NCBI RefSeq assembly: GCF_015265435.1
Contig: NZ_JABJWH010000020.1
Coordinates: forward strand, 1 to 64,000
From: Alloalcanivorax profundimaris
GTDB lineage: Bacteria; Pseudomonadota; Gammaproteobacteria; Pseudomonadales; Alcanivoracaceae
DNA length: 64,000 nucleotides
Reading direction: 5' to 3'
Under the pieces are notes generated by a model, which was not told the origin of the DNA, did not search any database, and was given only the letters and a program-made list of their open reading frames with translations. Within the stretch, counting starts at the first letter, position 1, and every line of letters starts with the position of its first letter. This document shows positions 1-8,244 of the stretch, piece by piece. A program made the position numbers and the translations under genes.

Positions 1-61
1 ACCCAACCCGTTGGGGGTTGAGTCCGGATAGGAGAGACGGTATCTACAGTAAAAGGATGCG

Positions 62-83
62 GTAGGAGCGACTTCAGTCGCGA
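62..83. repeat. REP-like palindromic repeat, copy 1
   Basis: A short interrupted palindrome reading GTAGGAGCGACTTCAGTCGC then GA. It is the reverse complement, with compensating stem changes, of the copy at 8025-8046. It resembles the GTAGGAGCGGCTTCAGCC type of REP sequence common in Pseudomonas. It lies in the untranslated sequence past the 3' end of the DUF2333 gene. Positions 1-61 hold nothing I can identify. Confidence 0.7.
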
Positions 84-104
84 TATCTCCCCGACCAAAC
101 CGCA

Positions 105-273
105 CCTGCCCGGCCATCCCTGGCCGGGCGTAAACCGCGCTGCGAAGCTTGCTTCGGTAGTGCCTTCTTTCCCGCGTTGTGCCTGCCATCCCTGGCGAGA
201 GGCAGTGCCATTAGAGGGCCCTGCCCGGCCATCCATGGCCGGGCGTAAACCGCGCTGCGAAGCTTGCTTCGGT
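105..273. repeat. Pair of 54-bp direct repeats carrying hairpins
   Basis: Positions 105-158 and 220-273 are the same 54-bp sequence with one mismatch, offset by 115 bp. Each contains a 22-bp hairpin (108-129 and 223-244) with GCCCGGCC arms and a second hairpin with GAAGC/GCTTC arms. A third small hairpin, GCCATCCCTGGC, lies at 185-196 between the copies. Read on the minus strand, which is the sense strand of the DUF2333 gene ending at 280, the three small hairpin loops are CAGGGATG, CAGGGATG and CATGGATG. The block is therefore the 3' UTR of that gene. Confidence 0.75.
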
Positions 274-283
274 CGCGGTTTAC
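245..283 (-). terminator. Hairpin overlapping the DUF2333 stop codon
   Basis: GTAAACCGCG at 245-254 pairs with CGCGGTTTAC at 274-283. A second hairpin, GAAGC/GCTTC, sits inside the loop. The right arm contains the stop codon of the minus-strand DUF2333 gene, so the stop is embedded in the stem. There is no T-run, so it may act as an mRNA-stabilising or processing hairpin rather than an intrinsic terminator. Confidence 0.45.
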
Positions 284-1278
284 CCCTCCTGCAAGAGTTT
301 TCTTAGGTCGATGAGGGCGGCGTTGGCGCGGGACAGGTAATTGGCCATCACCAGGGAATGGTTGGCGAACACCCCGAAGCCGGAGCCGTTGAGAATCACC
401 GGGCTCCACAGGGTCTGCTGGGTGGCTTCCAGTTCGCGCACCATCTGCCGGAAGCTGACGGTGGCGTTCTTGCGCCGCAGCACGTCGGCGAAATCCACCT
501 CCACGGCGCGCATCAGCTGCACCAGGGCCCAGGACGCGCCGCGCGCTTCGTAGAAGACGTTATCGATTTCCATCCACGGGGTCTGAACATAGGTTTCCTG
601 CTCGTCCAGTTCCCCCACCGGGGTGTCCTCGTCGGTGTTCAGCTGGGAACGGCCCACGCTCTGGCTGAGGCTCAGGCTGAGAGAGCCGAGCCGGTTCTGC
701 ACCTCGTTGAGCCAGTAGTTCAGGTTGTCGGCGCGGGTGTAGAAATGGGCGCTGCCGTCCTCGCGGCGAAGCGCGTCCAGATAGCTTTGCAGGGCGCGGA
801 TGCCGCGCCGGTACTCGCTTTCCGTGGCCGGCATGGCCCAGCTTTCAGCGTCGAAGTTGAACTGCGGCTCGGCCACGGCGAGGAAGGGGTTTTCCTGGCT
901 TTGCGACTGAGAGCGGCTCATGTCCCGGCGCATCACCCGGGTCACGTCGCGGATCTGCACCAGCACGCCGTATTCCCAGCTGGGCATGTTGTCCAGCCAC
1001 AGGCGGTGGGGCAGGATGTCGTTGCTCAGGTAGCCGCCGGGTTTGTCCAGCAGGGTGCTGGCCACGTGGATCACTTCCCGGGTGATGGTTTCGCCGGCCA
1101 CGGCGCCGTCGGCGCGGCGCACTTCCGTCAGTTCCGGCTCCCAGCTCCAGTACCAGCCCAGGATCACATCCACCAGCAGCAGAATCAGCACCAGGGCCAG
1201 CAAGCCTTTCCAGATGCGGTTGTTCTTCGGGTCGAGCAGGGTGTCCCCCACTTTCTGGCCGAATTTATCGTCTTTCAT
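280..1278 (-). CDS. DUF2333 family inner-membrane protein
   Basis: A 332-residue protein of the DUF2333 family, whose function is unknown. It has a short charged cytoplasmic N-terminus (MKDDKFGQKVGDTLLDPKN), one membrane segment at about residues 24-44, and a long soluble part that should face the periplasm. The soluble part contains the family-typical stretches YLSNDILPHRLWLDNMPSWE and YTRADNLNYWLNEVQNRL. A serine/leucine run (SLSLSLSQS) follows the second stretch. The ATG at 1276-1278 was chosen because GGGGAG lies just upstream and because longer in-frame starts give an unlikely basic leader. It follows the histidine kinase gene after a 59-bp gap on the same strand, so it may be co-transcribed. 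The family call is by sequence likeness only. Confidence 0.75.
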   Translation of the reverse strand: MKDDKFGQKVGDTLLDPKNNRIWKGLLALVLILLLVDVILGWYWSWEPELTEVRRADGAVAGETITREVIHVASTLLDKPGGYLSNDILPHRLWLDNMPSWEYGVLVQIRDVTRVMRRDMSRSQSQSQENPFLAVAEPQFNFDAESWAMPATESEYRRGIRALQSYLDALRREDGSAHFYTRADNLNYWLNEVQNRLGSLSLSLSQSVGRSQLNTDEDTPVGELDEQETYVQTPWMEIDNVFYEARGASWALVQLMRAVEVDFADVLRRKNATVSFRQMVRELEATQQTLWSPVILNGSGFGVFANHSLVMANYLSRANAALIDLRKLLQEG

Positions 1279-1337
1279 GGGCGCTCCCCGTTTGCATCCC
1301 TTCCAGTGTCTCGCCACTACTATACCCCAGGCCGGCG

Positions 1338-2660
1338 TCAAGCCGCAGGCAAGGTCATCACCGCCGCGGCGGGCTGATCCTCCGTGCGTAGCCGGTAACG
1401 GAGCGCACCACCATAGATGGTCAGGATGCGGTCGACAATGGAGAGCCCCAGGCCGGCGCCGGGCACGTCCTGGCGGCCTCGGCTGAAGCGGCCGGTGAAG
1501 CGGCTTTGCTGCTCGGCGGTGAGCCCGGGGCCACCGTCGAACACTTCCACCAGAACCTGGCCGGCGGCGGCGCGCACCCGCACGCCCACCGCCGTCCCCC
1601 GGGGAGAATAGCGGCAGGCGTTGTCGAGCAGGTTGCGGATCAGCATGTCGGTGACCTCGGCGGGCAGCGCCACGGCCTGCCGGTCCGGCGCGTCCAGGGC
1701 CACGGTTTGCCCGCGCTGTTCCGCCAGGGGGGCGATCAGCGCCAGGCAGTCCCGGGCCACCGCCACCACGTCACAGCGCGCCTCGGCGGCGCCGGCCTGC
1801 GGATCCAGGCGCGACAGATTCATCAACTGCTCCACGGTGCGCGAGGCACGGTCCACGGCACGGCGCAGCTGGGTCAGCGAGGCACTCACCTCCTCCGGAT
1901 CGGAAAGCTGGGCGGCGTTGTCGGCGTGCAGGCGCAGGGCCATGAGCAGGGTGCGCAGCTCGTGGGCGGCGTCGGCGGTGAAGCGCTTTTCCCGCTCCAG
2001 GGTGCCCACCAGCCGCGCCAGCAGCATATTGATGGCCTCGGTGAGCGGCGCCAGCTCGCGCACCGCCCGGTGACGCAGGGGCGCCAGATTGTTGGCGTCA
2101 CGCTGCTGCACCGAGCGCGCCAGCCGGGTCAACGGCCCCAGCCCCCAGCGCACCGCCAGCCACACCAGCACCAGGATCACCGGCACGCTGAGCACATAGG
2201 GCAGCAGCACGGTGGCGGCCATATTGGCCACCAGGGAGCGCCGGGCCGCGTCGCTTTCCGCCACCACTACCCAGCGGTCGCCGGGCAGGGGCATGGCGTA
2301 GGCGTGCCAGCCGCCCACTTCCCGATACCGCCCGCCGGCGGCCGGATCCTCCAGGGGCAGAAGGGGGTCGCGGGGGGCACCATCGCTGGCCAGCACCCGC
2401 TCGCCGCCGTCCCACAGCTGATAGACGAAGTAGCGCCGGTAGCGGTGCTCGCTATCCTCCAGGCGCGCCACCGCCGGGTCCGGCACATGGCCTTCGTTCC
2501 AGAAAGCGGCCATCAACCGGCCGCTTTGCACCAGCTCAGCGTCGTACTGTTCGTCCAGTTCGTGATAAAGGGTGCGATAGGTGCCCCAGCCCAGCAGGGT
2601 GCCGCCGCCCAGGATCACCGCCACCAGGGCCAGCATCAGAAAGCGCCGGATCGAGAACAT
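1338..2660 (-). CDS. Sensor histidine kinase, QseC/PmrB type
   Basis: An inner-membrane sensor kinase of 440 residues. The first membrane segment is at about residues 7-25, a periplasmic region follows, the second segment is at about 148-172, and then come a HAMP-like linker, a HisKA domain and a HATPase domain. The phospho-acceptor is His233 in AAHELRTLLMAL; the usual proline of HELRTP is replaced by leucine. The N-box (LIRNLLDNACRYS), G1 (DGGPGL) and G2 (GAGLGLSIV) are all present, so it should be catalytically competent. Its ATG overlaps the stop of the response regulator gene as ATGA, which indicates translational coupling. Close relatives sense cations, acid or catecholamines, but the ligand cannot be read from the sequence. 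Confidence 0.85.
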   Translation of the reverse strand: MFSIRRFLMLALVAVILGGGTLLGWGTYRTLYHELDEQYDAELVQSGRLMAAFWNEGHVPDPAVARLEDSEHRYRRYFVYQLWDGGERVLASDGAPRDPLLPLEDPAAGGRYREVGGWHAYAMPLPGDRWVVVAESDAARRSLVANMAATVLLPYVLSVPVILVLVWLAVRWGLGPLTRLARSVQQRDANNLAPLRHRAVRELAPLTEAINMLLARLVGTLEREKRFTADAAHELRTLLMALRLHADNAAQLSDPEEVSASLTQLRRAVDRASRTVEQLMNLSRLDPQAGAAEARCDVVAVARDCLALIAPLAEQRGQTVALDAPDRQAVALPAEVTDMLIRNLLDNACRYSPRGTAVGVRVRAAAGQVLVEVFDGGPGLTAEQQSRFTGRFSRGRQDVPGAGLGLSIVDRILTIYGGALRYRLRTEDQPAAAVMTLPAA

Positions 2661-3334
2661 CAGCCTTCCCCGGCGGCCGGCGCCACCAGCATGTAGCCCA
2701 CGCCGCGCACGGTCTTGATACTGTCCCCGCCGAGCTTGCGGCGCAGATGATGGATGTGCACTTCCAGGGCGTTGCTTTCCACTTCGTCGCTCCAGCCGTA
2801 CAGGGCCTGCTCCAGGTGCGCGCGGGTGAACACACGGCCGGGGCCGCGCGCCAGTTCCACCAGCAGCGCCAGTTCACGGCGCGGCAGGCGCACCGGCTCC
2901 CCGGCCCGGGTCACGGTCATGGCGTCCGGGTCGATCACCAGCTCGCCCACTTCCAGCAGCGGCCGCGCCGGCTCCGGCCCGCGCCGCAGGCGCGCGCGCA
3001 GCCGGGCGCGCAGTTCCTCCACGGAAAACGGCTTGATCAGGTAATCGTCGGCGCCGGCGTCCAGGCCACGGACGCGGTCGTCGAGCCGGTCCCGGGCGCT
3101 GATCACGATCACCGGCACCGGGTCGCGGCGCTGGCGCAGGGTGCGCAGCGCTTCCAGGCCGTCCATGCCGGGCAGGCCCAGGTCCAGCAGCACGGCGTCG
3201 AAACGCCCCGCCTCCACCGCCGGCTGTACCTGGTCGCCGCGCGTCACATGGTCCACCGCGTAGCCGTCATGGCGCAGGGCACGTACCAGGCCATCGGCGA
3301 GCAGTTCATCGTCTTCCACCAGCAATACACGCAT
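2660..3334 (-). CDS. OmpR-family response regulator, QseB/PmrA type
   Basis: A 224-residue response regulator. The receiver domain (residues 1-115) has the acidic pair in LLVEDDELLADG and the phosphorylation site Asp51 in VLLDLGLPGMDG. The C-terminal winged helix ends with the typical SNALEVHIHHLRRKLGG and VRGVGYML. This wing is characteristic of the QseB/PmrA subgroup. The start was set at MRVLLVEDD because GGAG precedes it and the receiver fold begins there. It is the first gene of a two-gene operon with the overlapping kinase. A PmrA-like box and a candidate promoter lie upstream at 3449-3498, which suggests autoregulation. Confidence 0.87.
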   Translation of the reverse strand: MRVLLVEDDELLADGLVRALRHDGYAVDHVTRGDQVQPAVEAGRFDAVLLDLGLPGMDGLEALRTLRQRRDPVPVIVISARDRLDDRVRGLDAGADDYLIKPFSVEELRARLRARLRRGPEPARPLLEVGELVIDPDAMTVTRAGEPVRLPRRELALLVELARGPGRVFTRAHLEQALYGWSDEVESNALEVHIHHLRRKLGGDSIKTVRGVGYMLVAPAAGEG

Positions 3335-3448
3335 CCGGAGCTCCGTGCTTTCACGCCCTGATTGATTCGCGCCGTCACTATAGGACGGCCCCGAGGGGAC
3401 CGCCATGGCCGGGGCCGGCGGCTTTTGCACCCCCCGGCGGTTACGGGG

Positions 3449-3477
3449 ACAATATGCCGCCGTCCAGCCTGGACGGT
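3449..3477 (-). promoter_or_regulatory. Candidate promoter of the two-component operon, with inverted repeat
   Basis: On the minus strand TATTGT (3449-3454) could be a -10 element, with a weak -35 (ACCGTC, 3472-3477) 17 bp away. A perfect 7-bp inverted repeat, CCGTCCA-GCC-TGGACGG, occupies 3460-3476 between them. The PmrA-like box begins 5 bp beyond the -35, the usual place for an activator of this family. This is read by eye; no start site is known. Confidence 0.35.
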
Positions 3478-3481
3478 GGAA

Positions 3482-3498
3482 CTTAACGGTTTCTTAAA
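3482..3498. promoter_or_regulatory. PmrA/QseB-type direct-repeat box
   Basis: CTTAAC-GGTTT-CTTAAA fits the known PmrA-family pattern of two YTTAA half-sites 11 bp apart. It lies in the 238-bp divergent gap between the response regulator (start 3334) and dsbD (start 3573), so it could serve the two-component operon, dsbD or both. Its position just beyond the minus-strand -35 favours autoregulation. Confidence 0.6.
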
Positions 3499-3572
3499 CC
3501 CGGGCCGCCAGCCTGCCCGGAACCTCCGTGTCACGGAGGCATCCAACACCGAGGAACCGGCGGGAGGAAGGA

Positions 3573-5555
3573 ATGACGTTTTCAGACGGATGGCGCGGCC
3601 TGCGTGCGCTGATGGTGCTGCTCGGCGTGCTGCTGGCCGTTCCGGCCACGGCGCTTTCCCTGGGCGGCGAGCCCGGCGGCGCCTTTTCCAGCCTGGGCGG
3701 CGGCGACGGCGAACTGCCGTCCGTGGACGAAGCCATCCAGGTGGTGCCGGACGCGGACTGGGACGGCCAGCGCTTGCTGGTGACCTTCAGCCTTCTCAAG
3801 GACGTCTACCTGTACCGCCACAAGCTAGATTTCACCCTGCGCGATGCCAACGGCAACCTGCTGGATGATTTCGACGACCTGGCGCTGCCGCCGGGCCAGG
3901 ACAAGACCGACGAAATCTACGGCGACGTGAAGGTGTTCCACGATCAGCTGGACGTGGAACTGCCCCTGGACAGCGTGCCCCTGGCGGACACCGAGCTGGA
4001 GGTGAAGTACCAGGGCTGCATCGAGGACCGGCTGTGCTACCCGCCGGAGGTCCGCACCTTCGCGTTCAGCCCGCCGCGCCCGGGCGGCGATGACGGTGCC
4101 GACGACGGCGCGCCGGACAGGGCCGCCGCCGCCACGCCGACGGACGCCGGGGACGACGGTTTCCTGGCCACCCTATTCTCCGAGGACGCCAACGCCTTCA
4201 ACCAGTGGATGAGCGGCCGTGATCTGGGCCTGATCGTGGCGCTGTTCTTCGCCGGCGGCCTGCTGCTGGCCTTCACCCCCTGCGTGTTCCCGATGATCCC
4301 GATCCTGTCCGGCATCATCGCCGGCCACGGCCATGCCCCCGGCCACGGCGCCGGCGCCAAGCGCGGCTTCGTGCTGAGCCTGGCCTACGTGCTGGGCGTG
4401 GCGGTGCCCTACACCCTGGCGGGGATGCTGGTGGCGGTCTTCGGCGCCGGCCTCAACCTGCAGTTCCTGCTGCAGCAGCCGGCGGCGATCATCACCAGCG
4501 TGGTGATCTTCGTGCTGCTGGCGCTGTCCATGTTCGGGCTCTATGAGCTGCAGCTGCCCGCCGCCCTGCGCCACCGCCTGAACAACGCCGGCCCCGGCGG
4601 CGGCGGGCTGTTCGGCGCCGCCGTGCTGGGCGCCATCTCGGCGCTGGTGGTGTCGCCCTGCGTGACGCCGATCCTGGCCGGCGCCCTGCTCTATGTGGCC
4701 GGCACCGGCGACGCCTTCACCGGCGCCGCCTCCCTGTTCGCCCTGGCCATTGGCATGGGCGTGCCGCTGATCATCTTCGGCACCGGCGGCGGTCACCTGC
4801 TGCCCCGGGCCGGCCACTGGATGGAGGAGATCAAGCGCTTCTTCGGCGTGATCATGCTGGGCGTGGCGATCTGGCTGCTCGACCGCATCGTCGGCGACAC
4901 CCTGACCCTGGCCCTGTACGGCGTGCTTCTGACCGCCTACGGCGTGCACCTCGGCGCCCTGGAACCGGTGGCCGAGGGCGGCTCGCGGCTGAAGCGGGCG
5001 GCGGCCCTGGTGCTGGCCCTGTACGGGGCGGTGATGCTGATCGGCGCCGCCGGCGGCGGCACCGATCCCTGGCAGCCGCTCAAGCCGATGACCAACCCGG
5101 CGCCGCTGGCCGCCGCGGCACCCGCACCGGAGCGGAGCGACGCGCCCACGACCCGCCCGGCCCCGGACGGGGACCACGGCCCCTGGGTGAGCCTGGCCGG
5201 CCGCCAGCCCCTGCACGACGCCCTGGCCGCCTCCGCCCGGGCGGACCGGCCAGTGCTGGTGGACTTCTTCGCCGAGTGGTGCGTGGCCTGCAAGGTCATG
5301 GAGGACACCACCCTGGCCGACCCGCGGGTGCTGGAGGCCATGGCCGGCTTCGATCTGTACCGGGTGGACATCACCGAGATCAACGACGAGAACCAGAAGA
5401 TCATGGAGGATTACAACATCTTCGGGCTGCCCAGCTTCGTGTTCTTCGACCCGGACGGCGCGGAAGTCCCCAATGCCCGGGTGCTCGGCGAGATGGACGC
5501 GGAGCGCTTCCTGAAGCATCTGGACAACAAGATCCTGCCGGTCACGTCGCCCTGA
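3573..5555 (+). CDS. dsbD: Thiol:disulfide interchange protein DsbD
   Basis: Carries reducing power from cytoplasmic thioredoxin across the inner membrane to periplasmic partners such as DsbC and cytochrome c maturation proteins. The 660-residue protein has a signal peptide (about 1-27), an N-terminal periplasmic domain with Cys149 and Cys155 (CIEDRLC), a central eight-helix membrane domain with Cys237 (FTPCVFPMIP) and Cys363 (VVSPCVTP), and a C-terminal thioredoxin-like domain with the active site WCVACK (Cys570, Cys573). All six expected cysteines are present. The ATG follows a GGAGGAAGG ribosome site. Downstream, aroQ-accB-accC follow on the same strand, the order seen in Pseudomonas. Confidence 0.95.
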   Translation: MTFSDGWRGLRALMVLLGVLLAVPATALSLGGEPGGAFSSLGGGDGELPSVDEAIQVVPDADWDGQRLLVTFSLLKDVYLYRHKLDFTLRDANGNLLDDFDDLALPPGQDKTDEIYGDVKVFHDQLDVELPLDSVPLADTELEVKYQGCIEDRLCYPPEVRTFAFSPPRPGGDDGADDGAPDRAAAATPTDAGDDGFLATLFSEDANAFNQWMSGRDLGLIVALFFAGGLLLAFTPCVFPMIPILSGIIAGHGHAPGHGAGAKRGFVLSLAYVLGVAVPYTLAGMLVAVFGAGLNLQFLLQQPAAIITSVVIFVLLALSMFGLYELQLPAALRHRLNNAGPGGGGLFGAAVLGAISALVVSPCVTPILAGALLYVAGTGDAFTGAASLFALAIGMGVPLIIFGTGGGHLLPRAGHWMEEIKRFFGVIMLGVAIWLLDRIVGDTLTLALYGVLLTAYGVHLGALEPVAEGGSRLKRAAALVLALYGAVMLIGAAGGGTDPWQPLKPMTNPAPLAAAAPAPERSDAPTTRPAPDGDHGPWVSLAGRQPLHDALAASARADRPVLVDFFAEWCVACKVMEDTTLADPRVLEAMAGFDLYRVDITEINDENQKIMEDYNIFGLPSFVFFDPDGAEVPNARVLGEMDAERFLKHLDNKILPVTSP

Positions 5556-5697
5556 TCTCCACATGTAACGAATGGTGTAAAGTCCTTTATTTCCGCAAGT
5601 GGATACCCTTAGACTGCGAACGTCGACGAAAAGCCGGACAAACCGGCATTTCGTCACACGTTCAACGCAGATAAGTGCAAATTCAGGGGTAGACGTC

Positions 5698-6147
5698 TTG
5701 GCCAGCATCCTCGTCCTGCACGGGCCCAATCTCAACCTGCTGGGTCAGCGCGAGCCGGACAAATACGGCACCACCACCCTGGCGCGGATCAACCAGGCGC
5801 TGGAGGAACGGGCCGTGAGCGCCGGGCACCGCCTGCAACATCTGCAAAGCAACGCCGAACACGAGCTGATCGAGCGCATCCACGCGGCGCGGACCGACGG
5901 CACCGATTTCATCCTCTTCAATCCGGCGGCGTTCACGCACACCAGCGTGGCCCTGCGCGATGCCCTGCTGGGCGTGGCGGTGCCGTTCATCGAGGTGCAT
6001 CTGTCCAATGTCCACGCCCGGGAGCCGTTCCGCCACCATTCCTATTTCTCCGACATCGCCGAGGGCGTGATCTGCGGTCTGGGTGCCGCCGGCTATGAGC
6101 TGGCGCTGACCGCCGCCCTGGAACAACTGGATCAGGCACAGGACTGA
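5698..6147 (+). CDS. aroQ: Type II 3-dehydroquinate dehydratase
   Basis: Converts 3-dehydroquinate to 3-dehydroshikimate in the shikimate pathway. The 149-residue length is normal for the dodecameric type II enzyme. Family marks are the N-terminal [34 protein letters not shown], and [20 protein letters not shown] with the catalytic and substrate-binding residues. The start is taken as TTG at 5698, with AGGGG seven bases upstream. Upstream in-frame ATGs would add a leader not seen in the family. accB begins 2 bp after the stop, so the genes form an aroQ-accB-accC operon. The 142-bp gap after dsbD presumably holds its promoter, but I could not fix one. Confidence 0.93.
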   Translation: MASILVLHGPNLNLLGQREPDKYGTTTLARINQALEERAVSAGHRLQHLQSNAEHELIERIHAARTDGTDFILFNPAAFTHTSVALRDALLGVAVPFIEVHLSNVHAREPFRHHSYFSDIAEGVICGLGAAGYELALTAALEQLDQAQD

Positions 6148-6149
6148 GC

Positions 6150-6614
6150 ATGGACATCCGTAAAATCAAGAAACTGATCGAACTGCTGGAAGAGTCCGGC
6201 ATCGAGGAACTGGAAATCCAGGAGGGCGAGGAATCCGTCCGCATCAGCCGTGGTGGCCGCCAGGCGGCCGCTCCGGCGCCCCAGTATCCGCCGCAGTACA
6301 TGGCCGCCCCGGCCCCGGCGCCGGCCCAGGCCCCCGCGCCCGCCGAGAGCGCCCCGGCCCCGGCCGATGACACGCCCAGCGGCCACCTGGTGCGCTCGCC
6401 CATGGTCGGCACCTTCTACCGCTCGCCGTCTCCGGGCGCCGCCGCCTTCGTGGAAGTGGGCCAGAAGGTCCAGGCCGGCGAGGTGCTGTGCATCGTCGAG
6501 GCGATGAAGATGATGAACCAGATCGAGGCGGACAAGTCCGGCACCATCGATGCCATCCTGGTCGAGGACGGCGAGCCGGTGGAGTTCGACCAGCCCCTGT
6601 TCTCCATCGTTTAA
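6150..6614 (+). CDS. accB: Biotin carboxyl carrier protein of acetyl-CoA carboxylase
   Basis: Carries the biotin that shuttles carboxyl groups between biotin carboxylase (AccC) and the carboxyltransferase, the first step of fatty acid synthesis. The 154-residue protein has the N-terminal [18 protein letters not shown] segment that interacts with AccC, a flexible Ala/Pro-rich linker (about residues 37-75) and a C-terminal biotinyl domain. The biotinylated residue is Lys120 in VEAMKMMNQ. It is 2 bp downstream of aroQ and 12 bp upstream of accC. Confidence 0.97.
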   Translation: MDIRKIKKLIELLEESGIEELEIQEGEESVRISRGGRQAAAPAPQYPPQYMAAPAPAPAQAPAPAESAPAPADDTPSGHLVRSPMVGTFYRSPSPGAAAFVEVGQKVQAGEVLCIVEAMKMMNQIEADKSGTIDAILVEDGEPVEFDQPLFSIV

Positions 6615-6626
6615 CGGGGGTTTCCC

Positions 6627-7973
6627 ATGCTGGAAAAGGTTCTGATTGCCAACCGTGGTGAGATCGCCCTGCGCATCCTGCGCGCCTGCAAGGAGCTGGG
6701 CATCCGCACGGTGGCCGTGTATTCCAAGGCGGACCGCGACCTGATGCACGTGCGCCTCGCCGACGAGGCGGTGTGCATCGGCCCGGCGCCGTCCACCGAC
6801 TCCTACCTGAACATCCCGGCGATCATCAGCGCCGCCGAGGTCACCGACGCCGACGCCATCCACCCGGGCTACGGCTTCCTGGCGGAGAACGCGGATTTCG
6901 CCGAAAGCGTGGAACGCTCCGGCTTCATCTTCATCGGGCCGCGCGCCGACACCATCCGCCTGATGGGCAACAAGGTGTCCGCCATCGAAGCCATGAAGGC
7001 CGCCGGCGTGCCCACGGTGCCCGGCTCCAACGGCCCGGTGGGCGACGACCAGGACGCCACCCTGATGATGGCCGAGGAGATCGGCTATCCGGTGATCATC
7101 AAGGCCGCCGCCGGCGGCGGCGGGCGCGGCATGCGCGTGGTCGAGGACCGCCAGCAGCTGCTCAACGCGGTGACCCTGACCCGCTCCGAGGCCAAGAACG
7201 CCTTCGGCGACAGCACCGTGTACATGGAGAAGTTCCTGCAGAAGCCCCGCCACGTGGAAATCCAGGTGCTCTCCGACGGCGCCGGCCACGCCATCCACCT
7301 GGGCGACCGCGACTGCTCCCTGCAGCGCCGCCATCAGAAGGTGGTGGAAGAAGCACCGGCCCCGAACATTCCCGCCCACCTGAAGGAAGAAGTGGCCCAG
7401 CGCTGCGTCAACGCCTGCAAGGAAATCAACTACCGGGGCGCCGGCACCTTCGAGTTCCTCTACGAAAACGAAGGCTTCTACTTCATCGAGATGAACACCC
7501 GCGTGCAGGTGGAACACCCGGTCACCGAGATGATCACCGGCGTGGACATCGTCAAGGAACAGCTGCGCATCGCCGGCGGCGAGGGCCTGACCATCCAGCA
7601 GGAAGACGTGAACTTCCAGGGCCACGCCATCGAGGTGCGGGTCAACGCCGAGGACCCGGCCACCTTCGTGCCCAGCCCCGGCAAGATCACCTACTTCCAC
7701 GCCCCCGGCGGCAACGGCGTGCGCGTCGACTCCCACGTCTACGGCGGCTACACGGTACCGCCCTTCTACGACTCCCTGATCGGCAAGCTGATCACCTGGG
7801 GCGAAAACCGGGACGTGGCCTTCGAGCGCATGCGCATCGCCCTGGAGGAAATCGTGGTGGAAGGCATCAAGACCAACGTGGCCCTGCACCGCGACAAGAT
7901 CTTCCGCGACCCGGCCTTCAAGGAAGGCGGCGTGGACATCCACCACCTGGAAAAGAAACTCGGCAACCACTGA
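6627..7973 (+). CDS. accC: Biotin carboxylase subunit of acetyl-CoA carboxylase
   Basis: ATP-dependent carboxylation of biotin on AccB, supplying malonyl-CoA for fatty acid synthesis. The protein is 448 residues, against 449 in E. coli. It has the BC N-terminal fold ([17 protein letters not shown]), an ATP-grasp domain with the glycine-rich loop [13 protein letters not shown] and the catalytic motifs [19 protein letters not shown] and [16 protein letters not shown], and the C-terminal domain. It is the last gene of aroQ-accB-accC. Its 3' UTR contains a REP-like repeat and a large palindromic element, then a convergent kinase gene. Confidence 0.97.
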   Translation: MLEKVLIANRGEIALRILRACKELGIRTVAVYSKADRDLMHVRLADEAVCIGPAPSTDSYLNIPAIISAAEVTDADAIHPGYGFLAENADFAESVERSGFIFIGPRADTIRLMGNKVSAIEAMKAAGVPTVPGSNGPVGDDQDATLMMAEEIGYPVIIKAAAGGGGRGMRVVEDRQQLLNAVTLTRSEAKNAFGDSTVYMEKFLQKPRHVEIQVLSDGAGHAIHLGDRDCSLQRRHQKVVEEAPAPNIPAHLKEEVAQRCVNACKEINYRGAGTFEFLYENEGFYFIEMNTRVQVEHPVTEMITGVDIVKEQLRIAGGEGLTIQQEDVNFQGHAIEVRVNAEDPATFVPSPGKITYFHAPGGNGVRVDSHVYGGYTVPPFYDSLIGKLITWGENRDVAFERMRIALEEIVVEGIKTNVALHRDKIFRDPAFKEGGVDIHHLEKKLGNH

Positions 7974-8024
7974 CCCGAACGGCCGGCGCGGACCCACCGC
8001 CCGGCCCCTCCCCACCGTCCGGTA

Positions 8025-8046
8025 TCGCGGCTGAAGCCGCTCCTAC
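8025..8046. repeat. REP-like palindromic repeat, copy 2
   Basis: TCGCGGCTGAAGCCGCTCCT followed by AC, the same family as 62-83 in the opposite orientation. The two copies differ by a G:C to A:T change on both sides of the stem, so pairing is kept. It lies in the gap between accC and the convergent kinase gene. Confidence 0.75.
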
Positions 8047-8103
8047 ACCCCCCAACCACCTCCACCACGCCCCACAGGGAAGCGGCGTGCCGTCTGGCAC
8101 GGA

Positions 8104-8210
8104 GGCGGGAACGGTTTCCCCCGGCCCGGACCGTTGGAGGCATGGATGCCGGAAACGAGCTACAGGGACGTACTTGCCGCGTGTCCGGGCCGGGGGAAAC
8201 CGTTCCCGCC
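8104..8210. repeat. Large intergenic palindrome with CAGGGACG centre, copy A
   Basis: Positions 8104-8131 and 8183-8210 form a perfect 28-bp inverted repeat around a 51-nt centre. The centre holds two small plus-strand hairpins: GGCATGGATGCC (8139-8150) and TACAGGGACGTA (8161-8172), then CTTGCCGCG. The copy at 40757-40865 has the same stem length and centre motif but an unrelated stem sequence. It lies between convergent accC and the kinase gene, where a two-way terminator or 3'-end structure is plausible. Confidence 0.85.
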
Positions 8211-8244
8211 GGCCCCTCTGGAGAACCCACCCCAGAAAAAACCG

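Noticed and set aside
661-690. Possible repeat expansion in the SLSLSLSQS part of the DUF2333 protein
   Set aside because: It is a short alternating Ser/Leu stretch with different codons, not a DNA tandem repeat.
4173-5735. Long reading frames opposite dsbD, accC, purD, retS, lptD and others, up to more than 900 codons
   Set aside because: They mirror strongly biased GC-rich codons of real genes, encode His/Gln/Gly/Arg-rich chains without domains, and lack ribosome sites.
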